Source: Hydractinia symbiolongicarpus (Eukaryota > Cnidaria > Hydrozoa > Anthoathecata > Hydractiniidae). Taken from it: a DNA stretch of 64,000 nt. The notes below the pieces were generated by a model, which was not told where the DNA came from, made no database searches, and saw only the letters and a list, made by a program, of their open reading frames with translations. The stretch's first letter is position 1. Each line of letters opens with the position of its first letter. The stretch is taken from assembly GCF_029227915.1 (NCBI RefSeq), contig NC_079875.1:124001-188000 (forward strand), read 5' to 3'. This document shows positions 23,545 through 34,924 of this stretch, piece after piece. The translations under genes were made by a program, and so were the position numbers.

Positions 23545-26500
23545 CGAACGATTTTTTAAATTATTTTTTCACCACTAAAACGCATGAGACTTGTTGTTTT
23601 CAAAAATGTTTTCATTTTTGATGAGACGCTGAATAAAAGCAGTTTAATCACCGGCAAACGAAAACCTGCGATTTCCCGTAAATCCCGGACTCGGCCCGTA
23701 TAGTCAAAAGTATACAAAGAAAGTACCCAGGGAGTAAACTCATTTCCCGAACGATTTTACAAATTATTTCTGCACCATTAGAACGAATAAGACTTTTAGT
23801 TTTCCAAAATGTTTTCACTTTTAATGAGACGCTTAATGAAAGAGGTTTAATCGCCGGCAAACGAAAACCCGCGATTTCCCGTAAATCCCGGGCTTGTCCC
23901 GTATAGTCGAATGTATACAAAGAAAGTACCCTGTGAGTAAACTTATTTCCAGAACGATTTTTTAAATTATATTTTCACCACTAAATCGCATGAGACTTGT
24001 AGTTTTCAAAAATGTTTTCATTTTTGATGAGACGCTGAATAAAAGAAGTTTAATCGCCGGCAAACGAAAACCTGCGATTTCCCGTAAATCCCAGACTCGG
24101 CCCGTATAGTTAAAAGTATACAAATAAAGTACCCAGGGAGTAAACTCATCTTCCGAACGATTTTTTAAATTATTATTTCACCACTAGAGCCCATGAGACT
24201 TTTAGTTTTTAAAAATGTTTTCATTTTTGATGAGACGCTGAATAAAAGAAGTTTAATCGCCGGCAAACGAAAACCCGCCATTTCCCGTAAACCCTGGAGT
24301 CGGCCCGTATAGTCAAAAGTATACGAAGATAGTACCCAGGGAGTAAACTCATTTCCCGAACGATTTTTTAAATTATTTTTTCACCACTAAAACGCATGAG
24401 ACTTGTAGTTTCAAAAATGTTTACATTTTTGATGAGACGCTGAATAAAAAATGTTTAATCGCCGGCAAACGAAAACCTGCGATTTCCTGTAAATCCCGGA
24501 CTCGGCCTGTAAAGACAAAAGTATACAAAAAAAGTACCCAGGGAGTAAACTCATATCCCGAACGATTTTTTAAATTATTATTTCACCACTAAAGCCCATG
24601 AGACTTGTAGCTTTTAAAAATGTTTTCATTTTTAAAGAGACGCTTAATGAAAGAGGTTTAATCGCCGGCAAACGAAAACCAGCGATTTCCCCTAAAACCC
24701 GGGCTTGGCCCGTGTAGTCGAATGTATACAAAGAAAGTACCCTGTGAGTAAACTCATTTACAAAACGATTTTTTAAATTATCTTTTCACCACTAAAACGC
24801 TTGAGACTTGTAGTTTTCAAAAATGTTTTCATTTTTGATGAGACGCTGAATAAAAGAAGTTTAATCGCCGTCAAACGGAAACCCGCGACTTCCCGTAACT
24901 CCCGGACTCGGCCCGTATAGTCAAAAGTATAAAAAGAAAGTACCCAGGGAGTAAACTCATTTCCCGAACGATTTTTCAAATTATTTCTGCACCATTAGAA
25001 CGAATAAGACTTTTAGTTTTCCAAAATGTTTTCACTTTTAATGAGACGCTTCATGAAAGAGGTTTAATCGCCGGCAAACGAAAACCCGCGATTTCACGTA
25101 AACCCACGGGCTTGTCCCGTATAGTCGAATGTATACAAAGAAAGTACCCTGTGAGTAAACTTATTTCCAGAACGATTTTTTAAATTATCTTTTTACCACT
25201 AAATCGCATGAGACTTGTAGTTTTCAAAAATGTTTTCATTTTTGATGAGACGCTGAATAAAAGAAGTTTAATCGCCGTCAAACGGAAACCCGCGACTTCC
25301 CGTAACTCCCAGACTCGGCCCGTATAGTCAAAAGTATAAAAAGAAAGTACCCAGGGAGTAAACTCATTTCCCGAACGATTTTTTAAATTATTATTTCACC
25401 ACTAAAGCCCATGAGACTTTTAGTTTTTAAAAATGTTTTCATTTTTGATGAGACGCTGAATAAAAGAAGTTTAATCGCCGGCAAACGAAAACCCGCCATT
25501 TCCCGTAAACCCTGGAGTCGGCCCGTATAGTCAAAAGTATACGAAGAAAGTACCCAGGGAGTAAACTCATTTCCCGAACGATTTTTTAAATTATTTTTTC
25601 ACCACTAAAACGCATGAGACTTGTAGTTTCAAAAATGTTTACATTTTTGATGAGACGCTGAATAAAAAATGTTTAATCGCCGGCAAACGAAAACCTGCGA
25701 TTTCCTGTAAATCCCGGACTCGGCCTGTAAAGACAAAAGTATACAAAAAAAGTACCCAGGGAGTAAACTCATATCCCGAACGATTTTTTAAATTATTATT
25801 TCACCACTAAAGCCCATGAGACTTGTAGCTTTTAAAAATGTTTTCATTTTTAAAGAGACGCTTAATGAAAGAGGTTTAATCGCCGGCAAACGAAAACCAG
25901 CGATTTCCCCTAAAACCCGGGCTTGGCCCGTGTAGTCGAATGTATACAAAGAAAGTACCCTGTGAGTAAACTCATTTACAAAACGATTTTTTAAATTATC
26001 TTTTCACCACTAAAACGCTTGAGACTTGTAGTTTTCAAAAATGTTTTCATTTTTGATGAGACGCTGAATAAAAGAAGTTTAATCGCCGTCAAACGGAAAC
26101 CCGCGACTTCCCGTAACTCCCGGACTCGGCCCGTATAGTCAAAAGTATAAAAAGAAAGTACCCAGGGAGTAAACTCATTTCCCGAACGATTTTTCAAATT
26201 ATTTCTGCACCATTAGAACGAATAAGACTTTTAGTTTTCCAAAATGTTTTCACTTTTAATGAGACGCTTCATGAAAGAGGTTTAATCGCCGGCAAACGAA
26301 AACCCGCGATTTCCCGTAAACCCACGGGCTTGTCCCGTATAGTCGAATGTATACAAAGAAAGTACCCTGTGAGTAAACTTATTTCCAGAACGATTTTTTA
26401 AATTATCTTTTTACCACTAAATCGCATGAGACTTGTAGTTTTCAAAAATGTTTTCATTTTTGATGAGACGCTGAATAAAAGAAGTTTAATCGCCGGCAAA

Positions 26501-27199
26501 CGAAATCCTGCGATTTCCCGTAAATCCCAGACTCGGCCTGTATAGTTAAAAGTATACAAATAAAGTACCCAGGGAGTAAACTCATTTCCCGAACGATTTT
26601 TTAAATTATTATTTCACCACTAAAGCCCATGAGACTTGTAGTTTTTAAAAATGTTTTCATTTTTGATGAGACGCTGAATAAAAGAAGTTTAATCGCCGGC
26701 AAACGAAAACCTGAGATTTCCTGTAAATCACAGACTCGGCCCGTATAGTCAAAAGTATACAAACAAAGTACCCAGGGAGTAAACTCATTTCCCGAACGAT
26801 TTTTTAAATTATTATTTTACCACTAAAGCCCATGAGACTTGTAGTTTTTAAAAATGTTTTCATTTTTGATGAGACGCTGCATAAAAGAAGTTTAATCGCC
26901 GGCAAACGAAAACCCGCGGTTTCCCGTAAACCCACGGGCTTGTCCCGTATAGTCGAATGTATACAAAGAAAGTACCCTGTGAGTAAACTTATTTCCAGAA
27001 CGATTTTTTAAATTATCTTTTTACCACTAAATCGCATGAGACTTGTAGTTTTCAAAAATGTTTTCATTTTTGATGAGACGCTGAATAAAAGAAGTTTAAT
27101 CGCCGGCAAACGAAAACCTGCGATTTCCCGTAAATCCCAGACTCGGCCCGTATAGTTAAAAGTATACAAATAAAGTACCCAGGGAGTAAACTCATTTCC

Positions 27200-27402
27200 C
27201 GAACGATTTTTTAAATTATTATTTCACCACTAAAGCCCATGAGACTTGTAGTTTTTAAAAATGTTTTCATTTTTGATGAGACGCTGAATAAAAGAAGTTT
27301 AATCGCCGGCAAACGAAAACCGGCGATTTCCCGTAAATCCCGGACTCGGCCTGTAAAGACAAAAGTATACAAAAAAAGTACCCAGGGAGTAAACTCATTT
27401 CC
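27200..27402 (+). repeat. 7-mer HOR monomer 1 (CCGGCGATT subtype)
   Basis: Type A, 203 bp. Carries AAAACCGGCGATTT, then CTCGGCCTGTAAAGACAAAAG. It has the perfect GC-rich dyad: AATCGCCGG at 27301-27309, ten-base loop, CCGGCGATT at 27320-27328. Confidence 0.9.
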
Positions 27403-27605
27403 CGAACGATTTTTTAAATTATTATTTTACAACTAAAGCCCATGAGACTTGTAGTTTTTAAAAATGTTTTCATTTTTGATGAGACGCTAAATAAAAGAAG
27501 TTTAATCGCCGTCAAACGGAAACCCGCGACTTCCCGTAACTCCCGGACTCGGCCCGTATAGTCAAAAGTATGAAAAGAAAGTACCCAGGGAGTAAACGCA
27601 TTTCC
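27403..27605 (+). repeat. 7-mer HOR monomer 2 (CGTCAAACGG subtype)
   Basis: Type A, 203 bp. Marked by TTTTACAACTAAAG, CGCTAAATAAAAG, GCCGTCAAACGGAAAC, GACTTCCCGTAACTCCC and AAGTATGAAAAGAAAG. The usual GC dyad is weakened, but CCGT-CAA-ACGG forms a short local dyad instead. Confidence 0.9.
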
Positions 27606-27809
27606 CGAACGATTTTTCAAATTATTTCTGCACCATTAGAACGAATAAGACTTTTAGTTTTCCAAAATGTTTTCACTTTTAATGAGACGCTTCATGAAAG
27701 AGGTTTAATCGCCGGCAAACGAAAACCCGCGATTTCCCGTAAACCCACGGGCTTGTCCCGTATAGTCGAATGTATACAAAGAAAGTACCCTGTGAGTAAA
27801 CTTATTTCC
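27606..27809 (+). repeat. 7-mer HOR monomer 3 (type B)
   Basis: Type B, 204 bp. Carries GAATAAGACTTTTAG, CGCTTCATGAAAGAGG and the extra base in CCCACGGGCTTGTCCCG, then CCCTGTGAGTAAAC. Confidence 0.9.
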
Positions 27810-28012
27810 AGAACGATTTTTTAAATTATCTTTTTACCACTAAATCGCATGAGACTTGTAGTTTTCAAAAATGTTTTCATTTTTGATGAGACGCTGAATA
27901 AAAGAAGTTTAATCGCCGGCAAACGAAATCCTGCGATTTCCCGTAAATCCCAGACTCGGCCTGTATAGTTAAAAGTATACAAATAAAGTACCCAGGGAGT
28001 AAACTCATTTCC
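27810..28012 (+). repeat. 7-mer HOR monomer 4 (CGAAATCCTGCG subtype)
   Basis: Type A, 203 bp, with TAAATCGCATGAG, CGAAATCCTGCG, CTCGGCCTGTATAGTTAAAAG and CAAATAAAG. It shows the perfect 9-bp AT dyad: TCAAAAATG at 27865-27873 and CATTTTTGA at 27878-27886. Confidence 0.9.
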
Positions 28013-28215
28013 CGAACGATTTTTTAAATTATTATTTCACCACTAAAGCCCATGAGACTTGTAGTTTTTAAAAATGTTTTCATTTTTGATGAGACGCTGA
28101 ATAAAAGAAGTTTAATCGCCGGCAAACGAAAACCTGAGATTTCCTGTAAATCACAGACTCGGCCCGTATAGTCAAAAGTATACAAACAAAGTACCCAGGG
28201 AGTAAACTCATTTCC
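28013..28215 (+). repeat. 7-mer HOR monomer 5 (CCTGAGATTTCCTG subtype)
   Basis: Type A, 203 bp, with GAAAACCTGAGATTTCCTG, TAAATCACAGACTCGG and CAAACAAAG before the CCCAGGGAG end block. Confidence 0.9.
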
Positions 28216-28419
28216 CGAACGATTTTTTAAATTATTATTTTACCACTAAAGCCCATGAGACTTGTAGTTTTTAAAAATGTTTTCATTTTTGATGAGACGC
28301 TGCATAAAAGAAGTTTAATCGCCGGCAAACGAAAACCCGCGATTTCCCGTAAACCCACGGGCTTGTCCCGTATAGTCGAATGTATACAAAGAAAGTACCC
28401 TGTGAGTAAACTTATTTCC
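28216..28419 (+). repeat. 7-mer HOR monomer 6 (A/B chimera)
   Basis: 204 bp. The 5' half is type A (AAAGCCCATGAG, GCTGCATAAAAG) and the 3' half is type B (CCCACGGGCTTGTCCCG, TCGAATGTATAC, CCCTGTGAG). The switch lies in the shared GTTTAATCGCCGGCAAACG to ATTTCCCGTAAA stretch. Confidence 0.9.
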
Positions 28420-28622
28420 AGAACGATTTTTTAAATTATCTTTTTACCACTAAATCGCATGAGACTTGTAGTTTTCAAAAATGTTTTCATTTTTGATGAG
28501 ACGCTGAATAAAAGAAGTTTAATCGCCGGCAAACGAAAACCTGCGATTTCCCGTAAATCCCAGACTCGGCCCGTATAGTTAAAAGTATACAAATAAAGTA
28601 CCCAGGGAGTAAACTCATTTCC
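28420..28622 (+). repeat. 7-mer HOR monomer 7 (CCAGACTCGG subtype)
   Basis: Type A, 203 bp, with TTTTTACCACTAAATCGCATG, CCTGCGATTTCCCG, AATCCCAGACTCGG, ATAGTTAAAAG and CAAATAAAG. It differs from monomer 4 at only a few sites, so the two are probably internal duplicates. Confidence 0.88.
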
Positions 28623-31600
28623 CGAACGATTTTTTAAATTATTATTTCACCACTAAAGCCCATGAGACTTGTAGTTTTTAAAAATGTTTTCATTTTTGAT
28701 GAGACGCTGAATAAAAGAAGTTTAATCGCCGGCAAACGAAAACCGGCGATTTCCCGTAAATCCCGGACTCGGCCTGTAAAGACAAAAGTATACAAAAAAA
28801 GTACCCAGGGAGTAAACTCATTTCCCGAACGATTTTTTAAATTATTATTTTACAACTAAAGCCCATGAGACTTGTAGTTTTTAAAAATGTTTTCATTTTT
28901 GATGAGACGCTAAATAAAAGAAGTTTAATCGCCGTCAAACGGAAACCCGCGACTTCCCGTAACTCCCGGACTCGGCCCGTATAGTCAAAAGTATGAAAAG
29001 AAAGTACCCAGGGAGTAAACGCATTTCCCGAACGATTTTTCAAATTATTTCTGCACCATTAGAACGAATAAGACTTTTAGTTTTCCAAAATGTTTTCACT
29101 TTTAATGAGACGCTTCATGAAAGAGGTTTAATCGCCGGCAAACGAAAACCCGCGATTTCCCGTAAACCCACGGGCTTGTCCCGTATAGTCGAATGTATAC
29201 AAAGAAAGTACCCTGTGAGTAAACTTATTTCCAGAACGATTTTTTAAATTATCTTTTTACCACTAAATCGCATGAGACTTGTAGTTTTCAAAAATGTTTT
29301 CATTTTTGATGAGACGCTGAATAAAAGAAGTTTAATCGCCGGCAAACGAAATCCTGCGATTTCCCGTAAATCCCAGACTCGGCCTGTATAGTTAAAAGTA
29401 TACAAATAAAGTACCCAGGGAGTAAACTCATTTCCCGAACGATTTTTTAAATTATTATTTCACCACTAAAGCCCATGAGACTTGTAGTTTTTAAAAATGT
29501 TTTCATTTTTGATGAGACGCTGAATAAAAGAAGTTTAATCGCCGGCAAACGAAAACCTGAGATTTCCTGTAAATCACAGACTCGGCCCGTATAGTCAAAA
29601 GTATACAAACAAAGTACCCAGGGAGTAAACTCATTTCCCGAACGATTTTTTAAATTATTATTTTACCACTAAAGCCCATGAGACTTGTAGTTTTTAAAAA
29701 TGTTTTCATTTTTGATGAGACGCTGCATAAAAGAAGTTTAATCGCCGGCAAACGAAAACCCGCGATTTCCCGTAAACCCACGGGCTTGTCCCGTATAGTC
29801 GAATGTATACAAAGAAAGTACCCTGTGAGTAAACTTATTTCCAGAACGATTTTTTAAATTATCTTTTTACCACTAAATCGCATGAGACTTGTAGTTTTCA
29901 AAAATGTTTTCATTTTTGATGAGACGCTGAATAAAAGAAGTTTAATCGCCGGCAAACGAAAACCTGCGATTTCCCGTAAATCCCAGACTCGGCCCGTATA
30001 GTTAAAAGTATACAAATAAAGTACCCAGGGAGTAAACTCATTTCCCGAACGATTTTTTAAATTATTATTTCACCACTAAAGCCCATGAGACTTGTAGTTT
30101 TTAAAAATGTTTTCATTTTTGATGAGACGCTGAATAAAAGAAGTTTAATCGCCGGCAAACGAAAACCGGCGATTTCCCGTAAATCCCGGACTCGGCCTGT
30201 AAAGACAAAAGTATACAAAAAAAGTACCCAGGGAGTAAACTCATTTCCCGAACGATTTTTTAAATTATTATTTTACAACTAAAGCCCATGAGACTTGTAG
30301 TTTTTAAAAATGTTTTCATTTTTGATGAGACGCTAAATAAAAGAAGTTTAATCGCCGTCAAACGGAAACCCGCGACTTTCCGTAACTCCCGGACTCGGCC
30401 CGTATAGTCAAAAGTATGAAAAGAAAGTACCCAGGGAGTAAACGCATTTCCCGAACGATTTTTCAAATTATTTCTGCACCATTAGAACGAATAAGACTTT
30501 TAGTTTTCCAAAATGTTTTCACCTTTAATGAGACGCTTAATGAAAGAGTTTTAATCGCCGGCAAACGAAAACCCGCGATTTCCCGTAAACCCACGGGCTT
30601 GTCCCGTATAGTCGAATGTATACAAAGAAAGTACCCTGTGAGTAAACTTATTTCCAGAACGATTTTTTAAATTATCTTTTTACCACTAAATCGCATGAGA
30701 CTTGTAGTTTTCAAAAATGTTTTCATTTTTGATGAGACGCTGAATAAAAGAAGTTTAATCGCCGGCAAACGAAATCGTGCGATTTCCCGTAAATCCCAGA
30801 CTCGGCCTGTATAGTTAAAAGTATACAAATAAAGTACCCAGGGAGTAAACTCATTTCCCGAACGATTTTTTAAATTATTATTTCACCACTAAAGCCCATG
30901 AGACTTGTAGTTTTTAAAAATGTTTTCATTTTTGATGAGACGCTGAATAAAAGAAGTTTAATCGCCGGCAAACGAAAACCTGAGATTTCCTGTAAATCAC
31001 AGACTCGGCCCGTATAGTCAAAAGTATACAAACAAAGTACCCAGGGAGTAAACTCATTTCCCGAACGATTTTTTAAATTATTATTTTACCACTAAAGCCC
31101 ATGAGACTTGTAGTTTTTAAAAATGTTTTCATTTTTGATGAGACGCTGCATAAAAGAAGTTTAATCGCCGGCAAACGAAAACCCGCGATTTCCCGTAAAC
31201 CCACGGGCTTGTCCCGTATAGTCGAATGTATACAAAGAAAGTACCCTGTGAGTAAACTTATTTCCAGAACGATTTTTTAAATTATCTTTTTACCACTAAA
31301 TCGCATGAGACTTGTAGTTTTCAAAAATGTTTTCATTTTTGATGAGACGCTGAATAAAAGAAGTTTAATCGCCGGCAAACGAAAACCTGCGATTTCCCGT
31401 AAATCCCAGACTCGGCCCGTATAGTTAAAAGTATACAAATAAAGTACCCAGGGAGTAAACTCATTTCCCGAACGATTTTTTAAATTATTATTTCACCACT
31501 AAAGCCCATGAGACTTGTAGTTTTTAAAAATGTTTTCATTTTTGATGAGACGCTGAATAAAAGAAGTTTAATCGCCGGCAAACGAAAACCGGCGATTTCC

Positions 31601-32078
31601 CGTAAATCCCGGACTCGGCCTGTAAAGACAAAAGTATACAAAAAAAGTACCCAGGGAGTAAACTCATTTCCCGAACGATTTTTTAAATTATTATTTTACA
31701 ACTAAAGCCCATGAGACTTGTAGTTTTTAAAAATGTTTTCATTTTTGATGAGACGCTAAATAAAAGAAGTTTAATCGCCGTCAAACGGAAACCCGCGACT
31801 TCCCGTAACTCCCGGACTCGGCCCGTATAGTCAAAAGTATGAAAAGAAAGTACCCAGGGAGTAAACGCATTTCCCGAACGATTTTTCAAATTATTTCTGC
31901 ACCATTAGAACGAATAAGACTTTTAGTTTTCCAAAATGTTTTCACCTTTAATGAGACGCTTAATGAAAGAGTTTTAATCGCCGGCAAACGAAAACCCGCG
32001 ATTTCCCGTAAACCCACGGGCTTGTCCCGTATAGTCGAACGTATACAAAGAAAGTACCCTGTGAGTAAACTCATTTAC

Positions 32079-34517
32079 AAAACGATTTTTTAAATTATCT
32101 TTTCACCACTAAAACGCTTGAGACTTGTAGTTTTCAAAAATGTTTTCATTTTTGATGAGAAGCTGAATAAAAGAAGTTTAATCGCCGGCAAACGAAAACC
32201 GGCGATTTCCCGTAAATCCCGGACTCCGCCTGTAAAGACAAAAGTATACAAAAAAAGTACCCAGGGAGTAAACTCATTTCCCGAACGATTTTTTAAATTA
32301 TTATTTTACCACTAAAGCCCATGAGACTTGTAGTTTTTAAAAATGTTTTCATTTTTGATGAGACGCTGAATAAAAGAAGTTTAATCGCCGTCAAACGGAA
32401 ACCCGCGACTTCCCGTAACTCCCGGTCTCGGCCCGTATAGTCAAAAGTTTAAAAAGAAAGTACCCAGGGAGTAAACTCATTTCCCGAACGATTTTTCAAA
32501 TTATTTCTGCACCATTAGAACGAATAAGACTTTTAGTTTTCCAAAATGTTTTCACTTTTAATGAGACGCTTAATGAAAGAGGTTTAATCGCCGGCAAACG
32601 AAAACCCGCGATTTCCCGTAAACCCACGGGCTTGTCCCGTATAGTCGAATGTATACAAAGAAAGTACCCTGTGAGTAAACTTATTTCCAGAACGATTTTT
32701 TAAATTATCTTTTCACCACTGAATCGCATGAGACTTGTAGTTTTCAAAAATGTTTTCATTTTTGATGAGACGCTGAATAAAAGAAGTTTAATCGCCGGCA
32801 AACGAAAACCTGCGATTTCCCGTAAATCCCAGACTCGGCCCGTATAGTTAAAAGTATACAAATAAAGTACCCAGGGAGTAAACTCATTTCCCGAACGATT
32901 TTTTAAATTATTATTTCACCACTAAAGCCCATGAGACTTGTAGTTTTTAAAAATGTTTTCATTTTTGATGAGACGCTGAATAAAAGAAGTTTAATCGCCG
33001 GCAAACGAAAACCTGAGATTTCCTGTAAATCACAGACTCGGCCCGTATAGTCAAAAGTATACAAACAAAGTACCCAGGGAGTAAACTCATTTCCCGAACG
33101 ATTTTTTAAATTATTATTTTACCACTAAAGCCCATGAGACTTGTAGTTTTTAAAAATGTTTTCATTTTTGGTGAGACGCTGAATAAAAGAAGTTTAATCG
33201 CCGGCAAACGAAAACCCGCGATTTCCCGTAAAGCCACGGGCTTGTCCCGTATAGTCGAATGTATACAAAGAAAGTACCCTGTGAGTAAACTTATTTCCAG
33301 AACGATTTTTTAAATTAACTTTTTACCACTAAATCGCATGAGACTTGTAGTTTTCACAAATGTTTTCATTTTTGATGAGACGCTGAATAAAAGAAGTTTA
33401 ATCGCCGGCAAACGAAAACCTGCGATTTCCCGTAAATCCCAAACTCGGCCCGTATAGTTAAAAGTATACAAATAAAGTACCCAGGGAGTAAACTCATTTC
33501 CCGAACGATTTTTTAAATTATTATTTCACCACTAAAGCCCATGAGACTTGTAGTTTTTAAAAATGTTTTCATTTTTGATGAGACGCTGAATAAAAGAAGT
33601 TTAATTGCCGGCAAACGAAAACCGGCGATTTCCCGTAAATCCCGGACTCGGCCTGTAAAGACAAAAGTATACAAAAAAAGTACCCAGGGAGTAAACTCAT
33701 TTCCCGAACGATTTTTTAAATTATTATTTTACAACTAAAGCCCATGAGACTTGTAGTTTTTAAAAATGTTTTCATTTTTGATGAGACGCTGAATAAAAGA
33801 AGCTTAATCGCCGTCACACGGAAACCCGCGACTTCCCGTAACTCCCGGACTCGGCCCGTATAGTCAAAAGTATAAAAAGAAAGTACCCAGGGAGTAAACT
33901 CCTTTCCCGAACGATTTTTCAAATTATTTCTGCACCATTAGAACGAATAAGACTTTTAGTTTTCCAAAATGTTTTCACTTTTAATGAGACGCTTAATGAA
34001 AGAGTTTTAATCGCCGGCAAACGAAAACCCGCGATTTCCCGTAAACCCACGGGCTTGTCCCGTATAGTCGAATGTATACAAAGAAAGTGCCCTGTGAGTA
34101 AACTTATTTCCAGAACGATTTTTTAAATTATCTTTTCACCACTAAATCGCTTGAGACTTGTAGTTTTTAAAAATGTTTTTATTTTTGATGAGACGCTGAA
34201 TAAAAGAAGTTTAATCGCCGGCAAACGAAAACCTGCGATTTCCCGTAAATCCCAGACTCGGCCCGTATAGTTAAAAGTATACAAATAAAGTACCCAGGGA
34301 GTAAACTCATTTCCCGAACGATTTTTTAAATTATTTTTTCACCACTAAAGCAAATGAGACTTGTAGTTTTTAAAAATGTTTTCATTTTTGATGAGACGCT
34401 GAATAAAAGAAGTTTAATCGCCGGCAAACGAAAACCTGAGATTTCCTGTAAATCACAGACTCGGCCCGTATAGTCAAAAGTATACAAACAAAGTACCCAG
34501 GAAGTAAACTCATTTCC
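32079..34517 (+). repeat. Diverged copies of the 7-monomer HOR
   Basis: Starts at 32079 with an AAAACGCTTGAG unit, as in the 8-mer block, and then follows the order of monomers 2-7 (32282, 32485, 32689, 32892, 33095, 33299) and again 1-5 (33502 onward). It has more private changes than the block before it, for example TTTTTGGTGAG, GTAAAGCCACGGG, GCCGTCACACGG and AGTGCCCTGTG. It is either an older copy or one less exposed to homogenisation. Confidence 0.78.
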
Positions 34518-34924
34518 CGAACGATTTTTTAAATTATTATTTCACCACTAAAGCCCAGGAGACTTGTAGTTTTTAAAAGTGTTTTCATTTTTGATGAGAC
34601 GCTGAATAAATGGAGTTTAATCGCCGGCAAACGAAAACCCGCCATTTCCCGTAAACCCCGGACTCGGCCCGTATAGTCAAAAGTATACAAAGAAAGTACC
34701 CAGGGAGTAAACTCATTTCCCGAACGACTTTTTCAAATTATTTCTGCGCCATTAGAACGAATAAGACTTTTAGTTTTCCAAAATGTTTTCACTTTTAATG
34801 AGACGCTTAATGAAAGAGGTTTAATCGCCGGCAAACGAAAACCCGCGATTTCCCGTAAATCCCGGGCTTGTCCCGTTCAGTCGAATGTATACAAAGAAAG
34901 TACCCTGTGAGTAAACTTATTTCC
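34518..34924 (+). repeat. Boundary between two HOR domains
   Basis: The 7-mer order stops here and a new monomer set begins. The monomer at 34518 has AAAAGTGTTTTC and GAATAAATGGAG, as in the first monomer of the window. The next, at 34721, is an irregular type B with an extra base (CGACTTTTTCAAATT) and GCGCCATTAG. To the right the CCGGTATAG, TTTCTAAAGATG and CACATTTGCCGAG variants appear, which I do not see to the left. Confidence 0.72.

Larger units (their letters stand above)
17095..26084 (+). repeat. Reshuffled HOR zone
   Basis: About 44 monomers built from the modules of the flanking 8-mer and 7-mer blocks, without one period. Recognisable events: at 17095 the CCGGCGATT unit is followed directly by type B, so the CGTCAAACGG unit is missing; 18315 is a chimera of the TAGCTTT unit and the CCGGCGATT unit; 19738-20929 carries the short-monomer module; 22556 is a chimera ending in CCCACGGGC; 22963-23747 is a shortened version of the 19738 module. 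No non-satellite sequence was seen. Confidence 0.75.
26085..32035 (+). repeat. 7-monomer HOR block, ~4.2 near-identical copies of 1423 bp
   Basis: The diagnostic C in GCTGCATAAAAG lies at 26880, 28303, 29726 and 31149, each exactly 1423 bp apart. Full units: 27200-28622, 28623-30045 and 30046-31468, flanked by a partial unit on each side. Seven monomers (five of 203 bp, two of 204 bp) give 1423. Differences are few: the last two copies share TTCACCTTTAATG and CTTAATGAAAGAGTTTTAA in monomer 3 where the earlier ones have CACTTTT and CTTCATGAAAGAGG, and copy 3 alone has CGAAATCGTGCG. This is the youngest-looking expansion in the window. Confidence 0.93.

Noticed and set aside
27310-27330. CENP-B-box-like match on the reverse strand (TTTCGTTTGCCGG)
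   Set aside because: The first half (TTTCGTT) fits the mammalian box, but the essential central A and the CGGG end are absent; about 10 of 17 positions agree. Not called as a binding site.
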